From the NCBI RefSeq assembly GCF_949628215.1, contig NC_134276.1:132308125-132372124 (forward strand): a stretch of 64,000 nt of DNA, in the 5' to 3' direction. Under the pieces are notes generated by a model, which was not told the origin of the DNA, did not search any database, and saw only the letters and a program-made list of their open reading frames with translations. The position numbers and the translations under genes are program-made. Shown piece by piece: positions 60,931 through 64,000 of this stretch. Source of the DNA: Phalacrocorax aristotelis. Its lineage: Eukaryota; Chordata; Aves; Suliformes; Phalacrocoracidae. How positions within the stretch are numbered: position 1 is the stretch's first letter; each line of letters begins with the position of its first letter.

Positions 60931-61555
60931 CTAGCGGTGCTTCCCAGTACGATTGAAGCGCCTGTACAAGTACCGGATCCTCTTGTTGAGTTTGTGGTAG
61001 TCCTCTACAAACATCCGATCTCCTACCATCCGCTTCTTGCGGATGCACCTCTGCAGCTCGTTCCCCCGCCAGCCTCGCAGCCACTTGGGCCCCATGATGA
61101 GGTTCTTCGGGTGGATCTGGAAGCCACCTGGAAACAGGAGGGCAGAGAGGATGAAGCCAGGTCCTGGAGGAGGCTGTTCCCAGGGCGGCCGTCCCCAATC
61201 CCACGCCCCTACACCCTCTGGCTGCTGGAGGGGCCGCTCGCCCGCAGGTAGGTCCACTCTCCCACCCTGGGGCGGCGGGGGGGGGGGGGGCCTTACCCAG
61301 GATCCCCACGTTGTCGTAGACCCCGAACAAGGCCCGTTTTTCCGTCCACCGATCCACCTGCTTGGGCTTCGGGGGCTCCTTGATGCGGATGGGCCGGGTG
61401 AGCCCTGCCAGGGGCGAGGAGAGGGGCACGGGGAGGCCGGGCCGCACGGGCGCCATGCGCCATCCGCCTCCTCCGGTAATGCTCCGCTCGGCCCGGAGCA
61501 GGGGCACGGCCCGGTCCAGCAGGGCTCGCCCCGCCGCCCACACCAGCGCTGCCAT
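60931..61555 (-). CDS. MRPL51: mitochondrial large ribosomal subunit protein mL51
   Basis: Minus-strand coding exons are 61297-61555 and 60931-61127 (stop TAG 60931-60933), 151 residues. The donor (CTG G|GTAAGG) and acceptor (CCAG|GTGGC) join in phase 1 to read [17 protein letters not shown]. The C-terminal two thirds match the mL51 family closely: [20 protein letters not shown], then [16 protein letters not shown], then [18 protein letters not shown]. The N-terminus ([20 protein letters not shown]) is Arg/Ala/Leu-rich and free of acidic residues except one Asp, as expected for a mitochondrial targeting peptide. The product is part of the 39S mitoribosomal subunit. The protein is about 20 residues longer than human (128), all in the N-terminal part. 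A start further upstream at 61605 would need a non-ATG codon and is not favoured. A 14-base G run (61277-61290, C on this strand) lies just inside the intron. Confidence 0.93.
61277..61290. repeat. MRPL51: 14-base poly-G run in MRPL51 intron
   Basis: Fourteen consecutive G residues on the + strand lie 7 bases inside the MRPL51 intron next to its donor. Length is prone to assembly error. Confidence 0.85.
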
Positions 61556-61890
61556 TGGGGTGACCCTGCGGGCTCTGTCGCCGCCGCCGCCGCCACCACC
61601 ACCACCGGCGGAGGAGGAGCGGTTCCGTCCTGCCGCCCGCCCCGTGGCCCCGGCCCGCCCCTTCCGGTCGCTGTAGCCGTCGGGAAGCGGAAGGATGAGG
61701 GGGGTGACGTCGCGCTAACGGTCGAAGAGAAAAGGGGAGCCGGTGATTGGGGAAGGTGCTAGCACGTGGCTGCGCTGCTGGGCACTGATAGGCCGGGGGA
61801 GGGGGCGGGGGCGGGGCGAGCGGGGCCCGCGCGCGCTGTTTTGAGTGCCTGGGCCTGAGGCGGTGGCTGTTGGTGTCCCTGGGCCGGGCC
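61556..61890. promoter_or_regulatory. bidirectional promoter of MRPL51 and NCAPD2
   Basis: The two start codons lie head to head only 335 bases apart inside a CpG island. The interval contains GGGGGCGGGG GC boxes near 61802-61818, an inverted CCAAT box (GATTGGGG near 61745), and GTGACGTCGCG near 61704, a CRE/ATF-like TGACGTC. It also holds a GCC/ACC triplet-repeat run at about 61578-61608. No TATA box is seen. This architecture is typical of housekeeping gene pairs. Confidence 0.75.
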
Positions 61891-64000
61891 ATGGCGGCGA
61901 TCTGGGAGTTCCACCTGCCCCTCGCTCCCGCCGACCTGCTGCGGGACAGCGGCTCCGGGTCCTACGTCGTTCAGAAAGTGCTGCCGGTCCGCGAGATTCC
62001 GCCTGCCCTCGCAGGTAAGGCCCCCCACCCCACCCCCCAGCCTGGTCCGCTCCCACCGCTGGCTCACGGCCGTGATCCCCCTTGTGTGTCCCCACGCCCC
62101 CGCCACTCTCCGTATTTCCCCGCAGCCTTCCGGACCGCTTTCCGGGCGCGGGGCGCGCTGGCAGTGCTGCAGCACTTCGACACCCTCTACAGCTTGCTCC
62201 AGTGAGTACAGAGGGACGAGCACCTGGCCGGGGATCCCGGGGACGCCGGGAGCGGAGCGGGTGGAGCAGGGATGTGGAGAGGCCGGTGTACCTGGGCGTT
62301 CGTGCCTCTTTCTGGTGGTGTTTACTCCGTGTTCTCATGCTCTGTGCTTGCCTTGCAGCCACTTCCAAGCTGTGGGTACCGCTGTCAAGGAGGATGCCCT
62401 GGAGCTGATGATGCACGGTGGGTATTGGCTGTTTCCAGCTGAAGCAGGAGTAATGGAGAGGTTGCTCTCCTTCAGCAGCTCAATGATGATGTAAAGGCTA
62501 ATGTGACTCGACCAGCTGGGTTGCACCCTCAGTCCATTCCAGTAATACGGGCCTGTAATCTTGGTGGACAGTGCAGAGCTGTGCGTGTTCGCTGTAAGGG
62601 CAGGCCGACAGAAAATCCCCTTCCCCACATCTTTGGAAGATACATCTTTGGGATGCATCAGCTCTGAGTGAGTGTTTCCATGAGTTGAGAGGGGCCTGCG
62701 GGGATAGGATAGTAAGCCCAAGGTTTGGGTTGCAGGAGGTAGCCCATGTTACAGCTGGTGAGATGTGAGCACATGTCTTTGGTAATCTGATGACTGCTCT
62801 AAGTCTCCAAAAGAAAGGATGGCTGAGGGGTCCGGTGCAGGGTGCTCACGACTTTCTGTCTTTCTTCAGTGGTGTCCCATCATTCCGGTGAACTTCCTGC
62901 CATCTTGGGTGGCTCTGGGCTGAGCCATGCAGACCGCACTGATCACCAAAATGCTCTCAAGATGAACTGCTATTTGCTAACTGGCCTGGTGGATGCCTTT
63001 GAAATGGAAAGCTACAAGAGTGGTTTGTCAGAGGTGGATCCTGGTGGGAAGGTGGGTGAGAAGACTAGGAGGAAAACAAGATGATAAAAGTAGAAAACGT
63101 GTAAGCTTGCTCAAGTCTGTGGTATCTATCAGGTGTTATAGCTGGATTTATTTAAACATGATGCCAGCAAGAGCAGTGCATAATGTGGAGTACAGTTTCT
63201 GTGAAACTGTACGTGGAAAATAGCTAAAGGGACAATATCTTTCTAAACATCAGCCAGGACTCGGATGCCCAGGCCTCTCTGTTTCGTTCTTCAGTGTCTG
63301 GCTGGTACTTAGTGTGCTGGTACCTCTGTGGTCAACGGAGACAGCAACGGTCATTTGATGTGGGCATATAAGCCTCTTGTCCATCTCTTAATATATCGTC
63401 TCTTAATGCTGTAGAATTTAACAGTAATTTTCTTTTTTGAGGGATGCAGGGTGGTGATGGTGTGTTTTCTGTTGTCAAGCTGCTGTTGTATCACGTTGTG
63501 TAATCTCCCTTCTAGAACAAGAAGAACCGTACCAAGGTTTCTGGATCTTTGTGGGAAGAGGAGAGGGAGCCTCTCTTACGGCTGCTCACACAGCTGCTGC
63601 AGCTGGATCTCTGTCAGCTTTGGGGAGGTTTGGTGGTGGAAGAAGAGTTTGTCAGGTATGGGATGGAGTGGATGTAGAGGTGGAGTGGGTGACAGTGGTT
63701 TTCTGGAAGGGAAGGGTCAATATTAAATCTGCCAGTGAGGTGGTATTACAGCCCTCAGCGGTGTGCGGGTCACTGGGAAACTGAGGAAACCGTCTTGAGG
63801 CAAAAGCGATGTGTTTAGGAGCTTCTTCCTTTTCTCACGTAGGCCTCTAAACTTCAGATATTGTTTGCTCAGTTTTTTAAGGACACTGGAGAATCTCTCT
63901 GGTTTGAGAGAAGTGTTTGTGTAGTGCAGTGTGCTAGAAGGACGTTGGTGCAAGCTGTGATAGTGAGGTTTACTGTCTCTTCTGTGGATTTAGCTTAGTG
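61891..64000 (+). CDS. NCAPD2: condensin complex subunit 1 (CAP-D2), N-terminal part
   Basis: Coding exons are 61891-62014, 62126-62201, 62359-62417, 62870-63051, 63516-63655 and the first 7 bases of the next exon from 63994; the gene continues past the window. About 196 residues are visible, against roughly 1400 in the full protein. The start MAAIWEFHLPLAPADLL matches the human MAPQMYEFHLPLSPEELL. Other matches are LAVLQHFDTLYSLLHHFQAV, the SGELPAIL block, NALKMNCYLLTGLVDAFE, LWEEEREPLLRLLTQLLQLD and EEEFVSLV at the edge. NCAPD2 is the HEAT-repeat subunit of condensin I, needed for mitotic chromosome condensation. The ATG has a strong Kozak context (GGGCCATGGC) and lies in the shared promoter with MRPL51. 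Confidence 0.94.

Noticed and set aside
61556-61605. MRPL51 start upstream at 61605 giving [12 protein letters not shown]...
   Set aside because: It starts on a non-ATG codon and is translation of a GGT/GGC triplet repeat in the promoter.
63841-63930. Possible NCAPD2 exon 6 after GTAG at 63.84 kb
   Set aside because: The translation does not match NCAPD2. The acceptor at 63991-63993 continues EEEFV with SLV as in human.

Overview
This is vertebrate nuclear DNA and most likely from a bird. It has spliced genes with small exons, CpG islands at promoters, scattered CR1-type LINE remains including an avian-style 3' end, and an alpha-ENaC protein with bird-like features. No bacterial, viral, CRISPR or mobile-gene-cluster content was seen. 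The species cannot be named from the sequence alone.

Layout, left to right. (1) 1-10.1 kb holds no recognised gene apart from a possible tiny first coding exon of FBXO40 at 2.57 kb. (2) FBXO40 lies on + at 10.1-14.3 kb, as one large exon plus a last exon joined by a GC-AG intron. (3) 14.3-21.8 kb is a non-coding gap with a CR1 fragment. (4) TAPBPL (TAPBPR, an MHC class I peptide editor) lies on + at 22.1-26.7 kb in seven coding exons, with an interferon-type element just upstream. (5) 26.7-40.7 kb has no recognised gene but holds old LINE remains on both strands. (6) SCNN1A (alpha subunit of the epithelial sodium channel) lies on + at 40.9-47.9 kb. (7) 47.9-55.9 kb is intergenic and probably includes the VAMP1 3'UTR. 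(8) VAMP1 (synaptobrevin-1) lies on - at 55.9-58.4 kb in five exons, with a start codon split by an intron. (9) MRPL51 lies on - at 60.9-61.6 kb and NCAPD2 (condensin I subunit) on + from 61.9 kb, running off the right edge; the two share a short CpG-rich bidirectional promoter.

The set TAPBPL-SCNN1A-VAMP1-MRPL51-NCAPD2 corresponds to human 12p13.31, but SCNN1A sits between TAPBPL and VAMP1 and is flipped relative to human. No LTBR or CD27 exon was recognised, and FBXO40 (human 3q13) is the left neighbour. The genes do not form a common pathway; this is a conserved neighbourhood of unrelated housekeeping, epithelial, immune, neuronal and muscle genes. I found no convincing undescribed system. 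The most interesting points are the rearranged gene order, the unusual splice sites (GC-AG in FBXO40, AT|G in VAMP1, overlapping donors in VAMP1 exon 4), an alternative N-terminus and LPSY tail motif in SCNN1A, two additional cysteines in TAPBPL, and a perfect 18-bp hairpin at 4.0 kb.
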